Origin: Sciurus carolinensis
Taxonomy: Eukaryota > Chordata > Mammalia > Rodentia > Sciuridae
NCBI RefSeq assembly: GCF_902686445.1
Contig: NC_062219.1
Span: forward strand, 143,512,057-143,576,056
DNA: 64,000 nt
Direction: 5' to 3'
A program made the position numbers and the translations under genes. Positions 11,240 to 23,530 of this stretch are shown here, one piece after another. Position 1 is the first letter of the stretch. Each line of letters starts with the position of its first letter. Below the pieces are notes generated by a model. The model saw nothing but the letters and a program-made list of their open reading frames with translations. It did no database searches and was not told the origin of the DNA.

Positions 11240-11950
11240 TTTATTAAAATATTTTTTATTTTTACAGACTGCATTTTGATTCATTGTACACAAATGGGAT
11301 ACAGCTTTTCATTTCTATGGTTGTACACATTGTAGATTCACACCATTCATGTGATCATCCATGTACATAGGGTAATACTGTTTCATTCTACTATCTTTCT
11401 GTCCTCCACTCCCTTCCACCCCATTTTCCTCTACACCATCCAAAGTTCCTTCATTCTTCTCTTCCCCCCATCACCTCCCCTCATTATATATTGTAATTCA
11501 CTTATCAGAGAAAACATTCAGCCTTTGGTTTTTGGGGGGGAAAAGGCACACTCATATATTGCTGGTGGAGTTGCAAATTGGTGCAGCCACTCTGGAAAGC
11601 AGTATGGAGATTCCTCAGAAAACTTGGAATGGACCCACCATTTGACCCAGCTATCCCACTCCTCAGTTTATACCCAGAGGACTGGAAATCAGCGTACTAC
11701 AGTGATGCAGCCACATTCATGTTCATAGCAGCTCAATTCACAATAGTTAAATTGTGGAACCAATCTAGGTGCCCTTCAATTGACAAATAGATAAAGAAAC
11801 TGTGGTATATATATACAATGAAATATTACTCAGCCATAAAGAAGAATAAAATTATGACATTTGCTGGTAAATGGATGAAGCTGGAAAATATTATGCTAAG
11901 TGAAATAGGCCAAGTTCAAAAACCAAAGGTCAAATGTTTTCTCTGATAAG
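11240..11950. mobile_element. LINE-1 insertion with 5' inversion (twin-priming form)
   Basis: From 11240 to about 11536 the L1 3' UTR is antisense, with its A tail read as T-rich sequence at the left. From about 11545 to 11950 the ORF2 C-terminal end is sense: [40 protein letters not shown], then a stop and AT-rich end. Both parts share one duplication: GAAATAAATTTT begins at 11228 and again at 11951. One duplication around an inverted and a non-inverted part is the mark of a single insertion formed by twin priming. About 33 bases (near 11497-11535 and 11919-11950) occur in both parts in inverted orientation. Confidence 0.9.
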
Positions 11951-11965
11951 GAAATAAATTTTATT

Positions 11966-13404
11966 GGGGTTAAGACTTGTCATTTGTAGGGATGGAGCCC
12001 AGGAGGATTCGCCAGAATGCTTTCAGTTGGGTAGCAAGGATGCCTTCCAACTCCCCAGCCAATGGTCACTGTGCTGCAGAGCCTCCCCTCTCTGCTTCCC
12101 TAAAGACAGTTGTCAGCAGGAAACAAACCACTGCAACCTCAGATTCCATGAGGACAGGGTCCTGTTCACACGATGGCTCCTTGGCCTTCCCAGGGAAATC
12201 TCCAACAGGCCAGCTTGGAGCACTTCACTTGAGCACTTGGCTCTCATAGAAAAGAGAATAGCTCTGCTGTCAGTTCTTAGTGAAATAGAAACGATTCCAA
12301 AGGAGCAGAAGAAAAATATAAAAATCCATTTCTAGATTTTGTCAGTGTTTCAAAGGGCCAAGGTTCAATGTGTCCTCTGAGATCCTGGCTTAATGAGGCC
12401 TTCCTTCTTGATTGAACCAGACACAATGGAGACAGAAAGAGTCCCTGAAAAGAGACCCATTCCTCTCCCTCTCCTGGTGAGTCTCAGGAGGGTAAGAATG
12501 TTAAAGGTGCAGATGAATGTAAGCTGATCTAGAATGTTCTCAGACAGACAGACCTTCCCAGGACAAGATTCTCTCAGAATTGTCTCTCATACCAAATATT
12601 ACACGTCCCTCAAGCGTTTCAGTTGCATATGACAGAAATCCAACTTAAGCTTAAGCAAAAGAACACAAGAAAGTACTCATTGGAAGTCTACCCAGGATTG
12701 GATTTGAAGGCCTTCCTGGCTAGTATTTATCCTTACTTTGTTCTTACATTGACAGACAGGTCTCCTGCAAAACTGAGCCTTGGTAGATCCTCAAACTTGT
12801 GATTCAGAGAAAGAAGAATTATCTCCTCCAATAACATTGGTAAAGGTAAAGAGAGATCTCTGGATAGCCTGAGCAGTATCACACACCCATCCCTCAATCG
12901 ATGTTTTGACCAGCAAGATGAGTAGCCAGAACTGAGTCGATTGTCCATTCTTAAGGCTAGAGAGGGGTTGGACCTGAGGATTCCCTGAGTCATTTGGACT
13001 GAAAGGTGTGATGGAAAATTGAAAGACCGTAGTTCCCAAAAGGAGTATCAGCCATCTAGAAAAACAACCCCTGCGTGTGTGGAGAGACTTTGTTGGGTCA
13101 TTCACAGGAGAACAGAAGGTTCTTGTCTCTTAAAGAAGTAGAGAGTCCCAAATGAGGTTGGCGAGAATCCTGACATGAACTGAAATGTGGACCTGCAGAT
13201 TAGGCTTTGGACGCACTTGATTTCAAGCCATGCCATTGCATTATACTGAAGTTTGGAGCCATGACTCATTGGTGGGAAAATTTTATGTCACCGTACCCTC
13301 ATTCCCTAGAGATAAGTAATCCTTCTCTCTATGATGACTTGGCCATGGATTCTGGTAGAATTCACACCCCTATAGAGCCCTTTTATCATTCGGCATAGCC
13401 TACT
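11966..13404. other. Anonymous DNA, no gene seen
   Basis: Small overlapping open frames occur (11964-12335 plus, 12733-13105 minus) but no recognisable domain or exon structure. No clear repeat. Confidence 0.5.
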
Positions 13405-13510
13405 CTTTTCACAGGAGGGGAAAAGGACTCAAGAGGTGAAGAAATTTGGCTAATGTCACATTGTGTAAGTCTATTGTGTCATCAAGCCAGAATGTTTATG
13501 AATCAGGACT
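13405..13510 (+). repeat. MIR SINE fragment
   Basis: The stretch around ACTCAAGAGGTGAAGAAATT followed by GGCTAATGTCACATTGTG matches the conserved MIR core pattern (dinucleotide-poor tRNA-derived SINE, gaggttaagtaacttgcccaa-like). Ancient and fragmentary. Confidence 0.5.
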
Positions 13511-16329
13511 CATTCCGCTGGCGTTCATTCTGAAGGAGAGAAAAGCATATCTCTGCGTGAACCGAAGTGACTGGGCAGAGGTGGTCATGGTGATGGGAAG
13601 GAGTCCAGACCAGCAGACAGAGCGGTCAGCAGAAGAGAAGGCTGTCAGGGTGGACTCCCTGCTTGGCCATTAGGGAGTTTGTGCCTAGACTTGTGGCACT
13701 GAAGAGGACTCAAACCCAAACCCAGGTCCCATGAGGTCTGAGCAAGACTGTGCTCTGCAAATGCTGAAGTAGCAAGCCGATTTCCAAATTGAGCTCGTGC
13801 CCTATGGAGGAAAGTGCAGGGCCTGAATTCCTGGAAATGAGGGTCTGAGTTCCTGCTCCAGGTTGAAGCAGGAGTCTGACTTGCCAAGGATCAGAATGTT
13901 AGACCACAAGCTAATTGTGATATGAAAGTTAGAGTGGTAGCCGAAGTCAGGTTTTAAATTGCAAACATGGGAACTGAAGGCAAGAAGAATGGGCAAGTAT
14001 TTTTCCGCAGTGAAATGCCTGTTGTCCCTAATGGCTCACCGTCACTTCAGCTGTATAGCCGACTCAGTAATAACCCTTGTGTCCATTGCACTCTGATGAG
14101 GGCCTGCGGGAGGAGGAGGTGAAAAATGTAAGGCATTTCACTAGAAAAAGAAGAAATTTGGGGGAGATCATGAAGAAAGACAAAGATGTAGAATTGCAAA
14201 GCAACTCAAAGCAGACTGGCAGGGTGGTGCCAATCCGCCCATCAGAAGTCAACATTAAGCACAGACAGAGGAAGAAGGGCATTTTGGATTGGCCAATCTC
14301 AAAATGCAAAAGGTATAAACCCAAGTTGAGGTTCACACTGCACAGCTTCTTAACAGACCCGAAATCTAGCAGAATCATGGAGCCTTGCCAAGTTTAGTAA
14401 AAGACACCAAGGACACACTAGGTCTGAAATCAAAAGAGGTGACTGGAAACTTGGATTAGGAATGATGTATAACCTTTTTAGAGATTTGAGAAACTAAAAG
14501 AGGAAGCTCAGACTGAGTTCCCAGGAAAACATATGGTGACCCAGGGGGTAGAATCCCCACCAAGAATAAAGACAATAGAGAAAAACTAAACTAAAATTCT
14601 TCTGGGCTTCAGGAGTGCTGGAATTTGCAGCTCAGGATTAACTTCACCTTGTAATCAACTTTACTTATCTCGTTTCTAAACTGTTTAGTTTCATCTTAGG
14701 GGAAATGGGGTCAGAAACTGAGTTCTGCCCCTCCCCCTCTTTTTTCTGGGACAGAGCAGCCCCCTGGATATGGGAAATCTTTGGTGGAAGTATCAGCAAT
14801 TGAAACAAATGAAATATCTCTGTGACATTCATAATTAAACTTTCATATCTTTTACACAAAAACAATGCTTGGAGCACGGGCATTACTGGAAACTCACGAA
14901 ATGAACCCTTTTTGTGGGGTCAGTGTTTACTATACTCCTGATTGTTTCAGAAAGAAAACTTCATGAAAGGAAATCAAGAGCATTTCTCCAACTCCACAAG
15001 TACGGCAATAACAGGAAACAAAACTCCTATTTCTGTAGTTTGCCAGATAAGAACTCAATAGTAGATTTTTTTGAAGACATGTGCTGAATGCCACTAAAGA
15101 CGTATAAATTACCGTCCACTGCACGGTCTTGGCTGAATAACTTACTTTATAGTTTCTATTTCTGGTGCGGAAGGCTCACATACATCTGTCATTACTCCAG
15201 AAAATGGCAAAAAGTGGCAAGTTGGCAAAGAAGAACTTGTTGTTAACAATGTAGTCACAGAATTGCTCTGCCCCCCAAAACATCCAGACCTTAAGTTTAA
15301 CTTACCAAGAAGTTAGAGGCAATTGCTGGTGGCCCTTTTAGAAGATCAGAGCTCAAAGGCTCCCCAAGAGCAGAAGAAATAATGGCAGAGAAGCTAGAAC
15401 CTGCCAAGAGTGAGGGAAGAGTGCTCTGTCTGTATTTCCCTCCTGACACTTTCTGGAAAGACAAGATTGAAGCAGAGATCTTAGTGAAGAACATGAAGCA
15501 TTCTGATCTTGAAATTATGCTTTCCGTGAGTACTCAGCATAAAGGTCAGGTGTTAGGAGGTTGAAGAGTAATCAGTTGAAGAGTTGCCCGCGGCGGTCAG
15601 CAGTCAAGACTTCTATGTAAATTCGAAGTCGTCTCTCAATCAGATCTTTGATGAAAATTAGAACCCAGTGGCCTTAGATGGGATTTTTTTATTTGCACCT
15701 TAGGCAAGGAAGTGGCTTACCCAGTCTAGGGCATATTTACTTATGACAGATCTTATAACTTAAGTAAAATAGCCAGTTGGTCTATTTCAATATACTTCAC
15801 CAATTTTTCACCAGCCCCAATGCAGTAGCAAACATGACCAGTGAGGTATGTGTGTGTCTCATTTTAAAGTTTATATTCTTCAACAGTTTTGAAAAAGGCC
15901 AGAAAAGTGAGGTCAGAAAGCCAGGTCCTTTAAGACACAATTCTCTCAAAACACACCTTCTGAACACATGTTGATATTGAAAATGTATGTTGATGGATTC
16001 TTTAGGTTATAACGTGAAGGCTCTTTTATGGTCCTGATCTTCAGCTTTTCAATCGTGAAAACTGATCATTGGCTTCCTTGTTTGTTAAGACATCATTGAT
16101 GTCATCCCTTGTTGACAAGGCTCAGAGAAAAGGATTTTTAATATGTACTTAAGTCAACAGTTGTGAAATGTTACTAAGACCATCCAACTAGCAGAGGGTG
16201 AGATTAGTATCTTTGTTGACTGTGTAGTGCTACGACCTCTAAGGAAACCGTGAAAGATACACAATAATACACCAGAATCCAATCCCCAAACCCAGGGGCA
16301 GGCCCTGCTAACATTATGCATTTTACTTC
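13511..16329. other. Anonymous DNA, no gene seen
   Basis: No recognisable gene. A lysine/arginine-rich open frame at 14077-14397 (+, about 106 residues) and a small pair of opposed frames at 15297-15564 have no domain I can name. Otherwise AT-rich and without obvious repeats. Confidence 0.5.
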
Positions 16330-16700
16330 TGCTTGTTCTAGATCACATTTATCCACACTTTTGTATCCTGATTTTACTTTGCTTAACTTTACACCATCAG
16401 CAGTTTCCTGTGCTGTTAAAATTCTGCATAAAGATCATTTTTTATGAAGGTCATACCCTTTCCCATGTGTGAATAAACCACATTGACACATCAAGATGTC
16501 TTTCAGTGTTTCTTATTACAACTAATTTTCTATAAAAATCTATGCAAATAAATCTCTTTCCTTTTTACTTGTGATTTATTGTGATGCTTTGGAATAAAAT
16601 TGTAAGGTCAAAGGTATAACTTTTTTAGAATTCTTGATACCAGTTGCCAACTTGGTAAATAGAAGATTAGACTGATTTATACCCTGATAGAAGTTTTTGA
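16330..16700 (-). mobile_element. Old L1 (L1M/HAL1-type) 3' fragment, antisense
   Basis: The stretch around 16590-16690 (AAGGTCAAAGGTATAAC, TTGATACCAGTTGCCAAC) follows the antisense pattern of ancient L1 3' ends, and the part from about 16340 fits the same layout. Heavily diverged, so boundaries and subfamily are uncertain. Confidence 0.45.
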
Positions 16701-17574
16701 TTGTGCAAGAGACAACGTGCTTAGTATTCATTAATTTGGTCGTGGTCTTAGGAAAGTTAATACTTATGCTAAATAGAGCATTTGTTAATGACAAACGATT
16801 GGAATATTTTTGTTTATGATAAAATGAAGGAGCAAGACATTTTTAATATACCAGAAAATGCTGAGAATTTAAAATTACAATCCAAATTTATGGCTGGGGA
16901 GACAGGGTAGGCAATTTTTCGAAGTTCATTTCTTGAATAATAAAAATAATTCCTTCTATTTGCAGCCAGCTTCACAGACTGCCAAATATGCTCATAAATC
17001 ACCTCTTACTAATCACCATGAACTTTAGCAAACTCTTCTGAAATAATTCAGGGCCTACCAGAAACCTGCACAGTCAGTCACATTCAAAAATAGATCACAA
17101 AATTGCCTTGCATTGTAAGTTTATTTCCCTCATTAGTTTTAAATTTTATATTCCCAGGAAAGAACTCTCCTCTGGGTAAGGAATAGATTGTGTGGCACAA
17201 TGCCTTTAATCGCTGGTAGGCTAGGAAGGCAGGCCTAGGAGGTGGGCTCTCTGGTGCCTGCAAACACACACAAACGTCTTTGCATTACTTTCATGTCAAG
17301 GACAGGAAAGAGAACATGTTGCAGTTTCCAGAACACAAGGCACATCCCTGCCTCCGGGTCTCTCTGCTCATTTTCCTTTAGCCTTTAATATTCTGCCCCT
17401 GAATGATCTCCCTCCTTCTCTCCCTTCCTCTAGGTCTTTGTACAACTGGCTGCAACTGAAGTAGCACCCCCACATGGCCCTATTTGGAATTGCAACCACC
17501 AACTTTGCCCCAACTGCAGAAGTCCCTCTCTGTCCCTTCTCCTGCTTCATTTTTCTACACAACATCTATTACTA
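16701..17574. other. Anonymous DNA
   Basis: No gene or clear repeat seen. Confidence 0.5.
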
Positions 17575-17700
17575 TGGCATTTGATCCTTTGAGTGTTTTA
17601 CTTGATTTCTTGTTTTTGTCTGTCTTCTCACATAAAATATCAGCTACTTGAGAGACAGGATTTTTGTCTGCTGTATTCCCTGCTATATCCCCATTTGAAG
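17575..17700 (+). repeat. L2 3'-end fragment
   Basis: The words ATATCAGCTACTTGAGAGAC, AGGATTTTTGTCTGCTGTAT and CCCTGCTATATCCCC follow the well-known L2 3' UTR pattern (gagggcagggatttttgtctgttttgttcactgctg). Ancient fragment. Confidence 0.6.
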
Positions 17701-17717
17701 AGAATCAACATCCACTT

Positions 17718-17790
17718 ACTATACAATGAATCAAAATGCAGTCTGTAAAAATAAAAAAATAATTAAAGAAAAAGAAAAAAAAAGAACTTA
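17718..17790 (+). mobile_element. Very short L1 3' terminus with A-rich tail
   Basis: ACAATGAATCAAAATGCAGT followed by CTGTAAAAATAAAAAAATAA equals the last bases of the same L1 subfamily seen at 63350-63402 and, inverted, at 11260-11300 and 62165-62200. The copy is 5'-truncated to a few tens of bases, with an A-rich tail to about 17790. No clear target-site duplication was found. Confidence 0.7.
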
Positions 17791-18184
17791 AAATACTATT
17801 CCATGCCATGTCTGATCATGCTAAATATTCAATGCAAAATAGAAATAAATTTCATTTTTTATATTGCGTAAAGATTAAAAAAAAGAATCAAATTAAAATC
17901 AATTAGTTAGATACAGAGATGAAATAAGAAGTTCTTTTTTATGGTGAAAAAAGCTTGGAAATTTCAGAATATTGAATGAGAAAAGAAAAATTGTACATTA
18001 AAACCTTGATGGGTCTCTGTTGTTAGTAACCCAGGGTGAGCTTCATAGACAGAAAATCAATGAAGCAGGCAGCCTATTTGCAATAGATGCCGCTTCCTTT
18101 CTTGCAGACATCCTACTTGGCTTATGAGTCAGTGCCAAATTCAAATTATGTAACTAGTCCATTTTAAAAGATGGAGAACATGAT
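17791..18184. other. AT-rich anonymous DNA
   Basis: A-rich sequence, no gene seen. Confidence 0.5.
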
Positions 18185-18361
18185 CTCAGGAGGCCGAGGC
18201 AGGAGGATTGCAAGTTCAAAGCCAGCCTCTTAAACAACGTAGGCGACTTAGGGAAAACCTGTTCCAAAATATTTTTTTTAAAAAAGGGGGGAGTTGGGGA
18301 TGTGACTCAGGGGTTAAGTGCCTCTGGGTTCAATCCCCAGTACCGTAAAATAAAGTAAAAA
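18185..18361 (+). mobile_element. Dimeric B1-like/ID-like SINE (MEN/B1-dID type), 5' truncated
   Basis: The left part has the 7SL-derived B1/Alu core (GGAGGCCGAGGCAGGAGGAT then CAAGTTCAAAGCCAGCCTC). The right part has the ID-like half (GGGGATGTGACTCAGGGGTT, then GGGTTCAATCCCCAGTACC). An A-rich linker joins them. The 5' start of the left monomer is missing. This dimer is the main indicator of the squirrel lineage in the window. Confidence 0.85.
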
Positions 18362-21300
18362 GTTGGAGAAACTTAGAATGTTGATGCTCTTGAACTTTAT
18401 ATTTTACTGGAAATGAAAGAAAAGGAATGCATAATAAATAAGGAACTCATGTTGAACTTAATGAAATCTTCATTTTCAACTCCCAAAATAAAGATTTCCA
18501 AAGAAGAAAGGACAAAAGTGAGGAGTTGACCCTGGCGAGATGAAAGGCAGAGAAGTATTACAACTGAAAATTTCAGTCAGTGCCAGGAGAGATCAGCTCA
18601 ATTTGGAGACGTTAGGATCGCTTTACCTGCCTCGTCTAGCCCACAATGAGATAAGAGGACAGAAAAGGCTGTCTTTGTGACGTCAGCGGGTATCCGCCTA
18701 ACTCAGCTTCCTGGCGATGCTCTGTCATTGTAAGCATCCCTGAACAAGTATACCAAAAGAGGAATGAAAGGGTAGCAATACTCAAGTTGTCCCTTTATGC
18801 TGTTATACCCACAGTGCGCACACTCAGGTTCTTCTCCCAACCCCAGACCAGTCCACAGGGACCTCTCTTGAGACATTTTGTGTTCACTTATTGTTTGTGG
18901 TTGTTAAGACAGCAGGCATGTTGGATCCAAGGACGACTTTCTGAGCATGCTTTCATGCAGTGACATGGTAGCAAAATAATTCCAAGTTATCATTAGTGGT
19001 AACACTGATTACTAGAAAGAACATGAAATTTTGCATTTGCCAAGGGGTATGTCCCGTGCATAGCAGAGGGAATGGCACCCAGGTGTTTGGGGACAATTTT
19101 CTCCTTTCTAAGGCAGCAAATTATCCAGGACTTCCCACACCCAGATGAGCAGTCCTGGAGTAAGGCTGGGAGAAAGACATTCTTTCTATCTCTATGGTAT
19201 GGGTAAGGGATAATCGTGTGTGTATTTCTAGCACCCTACCATTTTAAAGACAATTAAAGAAATTTGTTTTGCCAAATATGCATGAGGCGAGTCTGGCAAT
19301 GTCAACCAGAGATTTGGAAGATTCCAAACATTAATGTTCAGTGCAGTTTGTACACATTTTGGACAGGGCAAAACTATTTATTTTGAACTTCCATGTCTCC
19401 AAGCAACCATACACTACAAAGCATTTTAGAAAAGCCTTTTGGCAGAGGCTAAGGAGAATTTTCCATATATATGAATACTCATGGGGAGATAATGGGCACA
19501 AAAACCCATTTCAACTTCTGCCACTTCTGGTACCTGATCTTACCTTAGAAAGAAGTAGCGGGGGTTGAGCTGCGTGCACTGGCTTGCTCTGCACAACACC
19601 TTAGGAGAGCCAGATTTTTCCTCTTTTGACACGTGAAGAAATTGCAACGTTATATAAACTGCAGATGCAAAGCTAAAGTCTATCTCAACAAGGGGCATTT
19701 CTGAGTCCTTTTTTTTTTTTTTTCAGACAGTTAACCTTTTGGGAAAAGTGCCCTTTAGGCTAAGCCTTTTTATATTCTTTTCCTATATTCTTTGGACAAA
19801 TGGAAATGTCTGTTTGAGACTATCTATCAAATTCCAAAATGGTGGGGATGAATGGGGGAAGATGCTACCAGGCTTGAAACCCATGGACTGTTTATTGGTA
19901 ATTTACTTGGTCCTTGCAGGTAGATTTTCTTGGCCTTTTGGTTGACCAAGGAATGAACTGGGCAGTATTATTTCACCATTATGCAGGGTCACAAGACTAG
20001 GAAGTATAATTCATTCTTGATGCTCTGATGCTATTTGGGCAACTCTCAGTCAATTGATAGGAACTCACTTTTGAGGTAAATTTTTAGTTTGGCAGCACTT
20101 GTATTTGGACTTTTTTTCTGTCTGACCATGCATATTTTGAAAACTTTTATTCGCACCGGGATCATCCTTTCAATGAAATTGTGTCTTGGCAACATTCTAT
20201 TTCTTATACTAAACAGAAAACAATTGCTACAGTTAAATGCAATTCAAGTTTTCTAGGGAGTCTTAAAAATAAAGATGCCATTAGCTGAAATCCTTGCTAA
20301 GCTCAGAGCCTCCTATGGGAAGCAGGATGTATACTAGCCCTCAATTGATCTAACACCTCATGTTCTGAGTCTAAGCAAATCTGGGGTGTGATTTGTCTCC
20401 CCAGGGAGGTCTGACTACAGGGGGAGAATAAATCCTAATGATGGCAACATGAGCATTCTAGTTTCATGGTGTTCTACTTCTCGCTGCAATCTAACACTCT
20501 GGATGCACACGAATGACGCCTGCCTGTCCCTTTGCACTGGCAAAATCTGGTTCCAGAGTCCTCAGAGTTGAAAAGTAGCCTCTGCACCATGGCGGGTCAT
20601 TTCTCCAGGGTTCTGTCCCGTGGTCACACTGCTGGTCTTCTCCTCTGTGGACAATTCTCAGACAGTGCCAGGGAGACACTGTCTATTCCAAACTCCTCCA
20701 ATGCTCTGTATTTTAGTTCTAGAAAGTTCAGAAGCAGTGAGACACTGAAGATGGATGTTGGGTACAGTGTATTGATGACGGAGCAGAGGGGACACTTGCT
20801 TTGCGGACGGGTCTAGGTTAGGAAAGAGAGGTTCTATATTTTCTATAGACCATCAGCAACATTGCTGGCATGCCGGAGTGAGGGAAGGAGTAGGATTCCA
20901 CGGAATGGAATGTTTGTCCAGTGATAGCCAAATTTTAGAGGATGAGGGAAATAACAGCTCCCTATCTATATTAACTTGGATTGGTCTCCACCCTTATCAT
21001 TAATCACTGCTGCAAACAAAGTTAATGGGGATGTTATGGCTCAATTTCTGTGGACTGGGGAAGCTTATCAATGGGACTGCCACTTCCTAGCTACTTGTGG
21101 AATTTATCTGTGTCAAATGAGTTCACTCAGGGATGTCATGAACATGGTAAATTCTGTCCTGACAGGAGGACGAAATATTAGAAAACATTCACATAAATTT
21201 GAAGTGGGGAAGGAAGCTCCTAAAATTCACCTTCTTCCCTCCATTCCTCCATGAACTTCTGAAGACATAAATGGACATTTGTATTTATAAACATCAACAG

Positions 21301-21421
21301 AGTTTATATTTTTATAAACAGTTTACAACATAGTTTTTTTTTTTTTTTAAATACAGGTTGCAATGATGTAAGGTCACCTCCTTTGAAGAAAAAAATTATA
21401 TGAACTGTAATTTGTGATCAT
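18362..21421. other. Anonymous DNA, no gene seen
   Basis: No gene recognised. A T15 run is at about 19709-19723. A TGACGTCA (CRE-like) octamer is at 18678-18685. Open frames at 19341-19568, 20532-20816 and 20976-21254 (all plus) are short and have no recognisable domain. Confidence 0.5.
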
Positions 21422-21473
21422 TTATAATTTATGATACCATACATTGTCATAATTTTATAATCATAAATTATAA
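21422..21473. repeat. 14-bp perfect inverted repeat in AT-rich DNA
   Basis: Arm TTATAATTTATGAT at 21422-21435 is matched by its exact reverse complement at 21460-21473 with a 24-base loop. Base composition makes such a repeat less surprising than it would be in mixed sequence. Confidence 0.85.
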
Positions 21474-21927
21474 CTAGAAATGCAATAAAATGTTGAATGA
21501 AAGATTAACAGACTAAGATATTCACATATAATCATATAGATTCTCAGGGTCAGTTTGGTATGTTATCCAAATTTAGTGCATTTTTGCTGTCAAAGAACTT
21601 TTGATTCCTGCAAGGAAGGAATAAGACCACGGCAAGATCCCTGTCACTAAATTGCAAAGGAAAGCAAAATTCAGAAAACTGGTTATAGAATCGATTTTTC
21701 CAGTTGAGGATCCATTCACTAAGTTCACTAGACTATCTATCCTGTGTTTCACTTAAATGTTTTTGAGCAAGAAAAGTAAAAATCAAATAGTTGAAAGAAA
21801 GTAGTAGCATTACTTAAAGGAACAGCCAACAGTCCTGCTGTTTGTCCTCATTAAGTTCTGTGCTGTTTACCACGTGGTTTATGGCACCGAGAGACAAGAT
21901 AGCTTTAGTCATTTTACACACTACCCT

Positions 21928-21946
21928 GGGGTGGGGTGGGGTGGGG
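21928..21946 (+). repeat. GGGGT tandem repeat, G-quadruplex-capable
   Basis: Four runs of four G separated by single T bases lie within 19 bases. This meets the standard four-tract rule for an intramolecular G-quadruplex with one-base loops. No gene start is close by that I can recognise. Confidence 0.95.
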
Positions 21947-22060
21947 TAGAAGGATTAGGCAAGAGGACACCTCACTAAAGAATGTCACACACCCAGCCTT
22001 ACCTTAGAGCTGGTGGGGGACTTTTGCATTTCAATTTAAAAGACCAATAAGTGACTGAGT

Positions 22061-22480
22061 CCATTTTTTTTTGTTACTGTGACCAAAAGACCTGACAAGA
22101 ACAGTTAGAAGAAAAGTTTATTTGGAGGTTTGCGGTTTCAGAGGTCTTAGTCCATGGACAGCTGGCTCCATTCCTCCAGGCTCAAGGTGAGGCTGGACAT
22201 CATGGTGGAAGAGTTTGGCAGAGGGAAGCAGCTCACATGATGATCAGAAAGCAGAGAGAGACTCCACTCACCAGATACAAAATATATACCAAAGGCAAGC
22301 CCTCAGGGACCTACCTCTTCCAGTCACACCCTACCCACCTTCTGTTACGACTCAGTTAATCCCATCAGAGGATTACTTCACTGATTGTATTAAAACTCTC
22401 ATAACCCAATCATTTCTCCTCTAAACCTTGTATTGTCTCACACATGAGCTTTTGGGGGACACCTCACTTCCAAACCATAA
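22061..22480 (+). mobile_element. Medium-length interspersed repeat, copy 1
   Basis: The stretch runs from GTTACTGTGACCAAAAGACC through GGTTTCAGAGGTCTTAGTCC and ACATCATGGTGGAAGAGT to GGGGGACACCTCACTTCCA and ends near 22480. The layout resembles rodent non-autonomous elements such as mouse URR1-like repeats, but I am not sure of the family, or whether it is a DNA transposon or LTR-derived. It lies directly against a second copy in the same orientation. Confidence 0.7.
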
Positions 22481-22928
22481 TACTGTTTTAGTCAGCTTTT
22501 TTGCTACTGTGACCAAAAGACCTGACAAGAACAGTGAACAGAAAAGCTTATTTTTGTGGCTCATGGTTTCAGAGGTCTCAGTTCATAGACAGGCAGTTGC
22601 ATTGCTCTGGACCCAAGGTGAGGCAGAACATCACGGCAGAAGAGTGTGGTGGGGGAAAGTGACTCAGGATATGACCATCAGGAAGATGAGAAAGAGGGAG
22701 AGACAGCTCACCAGGCACAAAATACATACCCCAAAATCACATCCCCAATGATCCACCTCTTCCAGTTACATCCTGTCTGTATACAGTTACCACCTAATTA
22801 ATCCCTATCGGGGGAATTAATGTATTGATTAGGTTAAGGCTTTCCTAACCTAATTGTTTCACCTCTAAACTTTCTAGCATTGATTCATACAGGAGTTTTG
22901 GGGGACACCTCATACCTATACCATAACA
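22481..22928 (+). mobile_element. Medium-length interspersed repeat, copy 2 (tandem)
   Basis: It begins TACTGTTTTAGTCAGCTTTT and repeats the same words as copy 1 (GCTACTGTGACCAAAAGACC, GGTTTCAGAGGTCTCAG, GGGGGACACCTCATAC), with small gaps and substitutions. It retains about 25 more bases at its 5' end than copy 1. The two copies are clearly related but well diverged. Confidence 0.7.
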
Positions 22929-23140
22929 AAACTTTCAGATTGAATCTCTTAAATAATACAAAGATCCATCGAGCTCTCTGGAGGGTCTGAGTGATAAAAA
23001 GTAACTAAAGTCATTGAGGTAGCTAAATTTTCAAGTTTCTTAGGGACTATAAAATGGTGCCTTAATCAACAACTCTAGATAAATAAATGTCTTCCTCTCT
23101 TTCATCTTGAGTCTTTTCCCCCCCTCACTATTCATAAAAG
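22929..23140. other. Anonymous DNA
   Basis: No gene or clear repeat seen. Confidence 0.5.
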
Positions 23141-23166
23141 TGTGTGTGTGTGTATGTGTGTGTGTG
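23141..23166 (+). repeat. (TG)n microsatellite with one interruption
   Basis: About 26 bases of TG dinucleotides interrupted by one TA unit. Confidence 0.95.
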
Positions 23167-23342
23167 AATAGAATTTACTTTCTTATAATTTAAAGTTTCT
23201 TTGAGAAATGTTCTCCTGATAAATAATATCCCTAAAATATTCTTTGGTATAGGATACATTACTAATAATTTTGCTAGAATACTTAAAGAAGACTTTCTGT
23301 GTTATTTTCAAGTGCTATTTAATGAGTTTAAAAAATGAATAG

Positions 23343-23530
23343 AAGTGCTTCTACTTAAAGCTAGGTAACCGTGGGCATATTATTTCAACTCTTGAGCTTT
23401 TGTTTCTTTGCATATATAAAAGAGGTTGGTGATTCCTACCCCCCAGGGCTGTCATGAGGATTAAATTGGATAAACTATACACATTCTCTGGTGCTTAGAT
23501 TATAATAGGTGCTCAGTATTAGTTCCTTCT
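23343..23530 (+). repeat. MIR SINE
   Basis: The sequence follows the MIR consensus across most of its length: AACCGTGGGCATATTATTTC, CTTGAGCTTTTGTTTCTTTG, GGGCTGTCATGAGGATTAAA and GGTGCTTAGATTATAATAGG then TGCTCAGTATT. Ancient tRNA-derived SINE, sense. Confidence 0.75.

Noticed and set aside
11351..11790. Two overlapping plus-strand frames
   Set aside because: They cross the inverted L1; the readable part is ORF2 C-terminal sequence.
14077..14397. Basic 106-residue frame
   Set aside because: No recognised family, opposed by a frame of similar length (14064-14378), and no sign of exon signals; kept only as a note.
18678..18685. CRE octamer as a promoter
   Set aside because: Single word without a gene start, CpG island or other sites nearby.
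22215..22751. Two plus-strand frames in line
   Set aside because: Both lie inside the tandem interspersed repeats and share its words.
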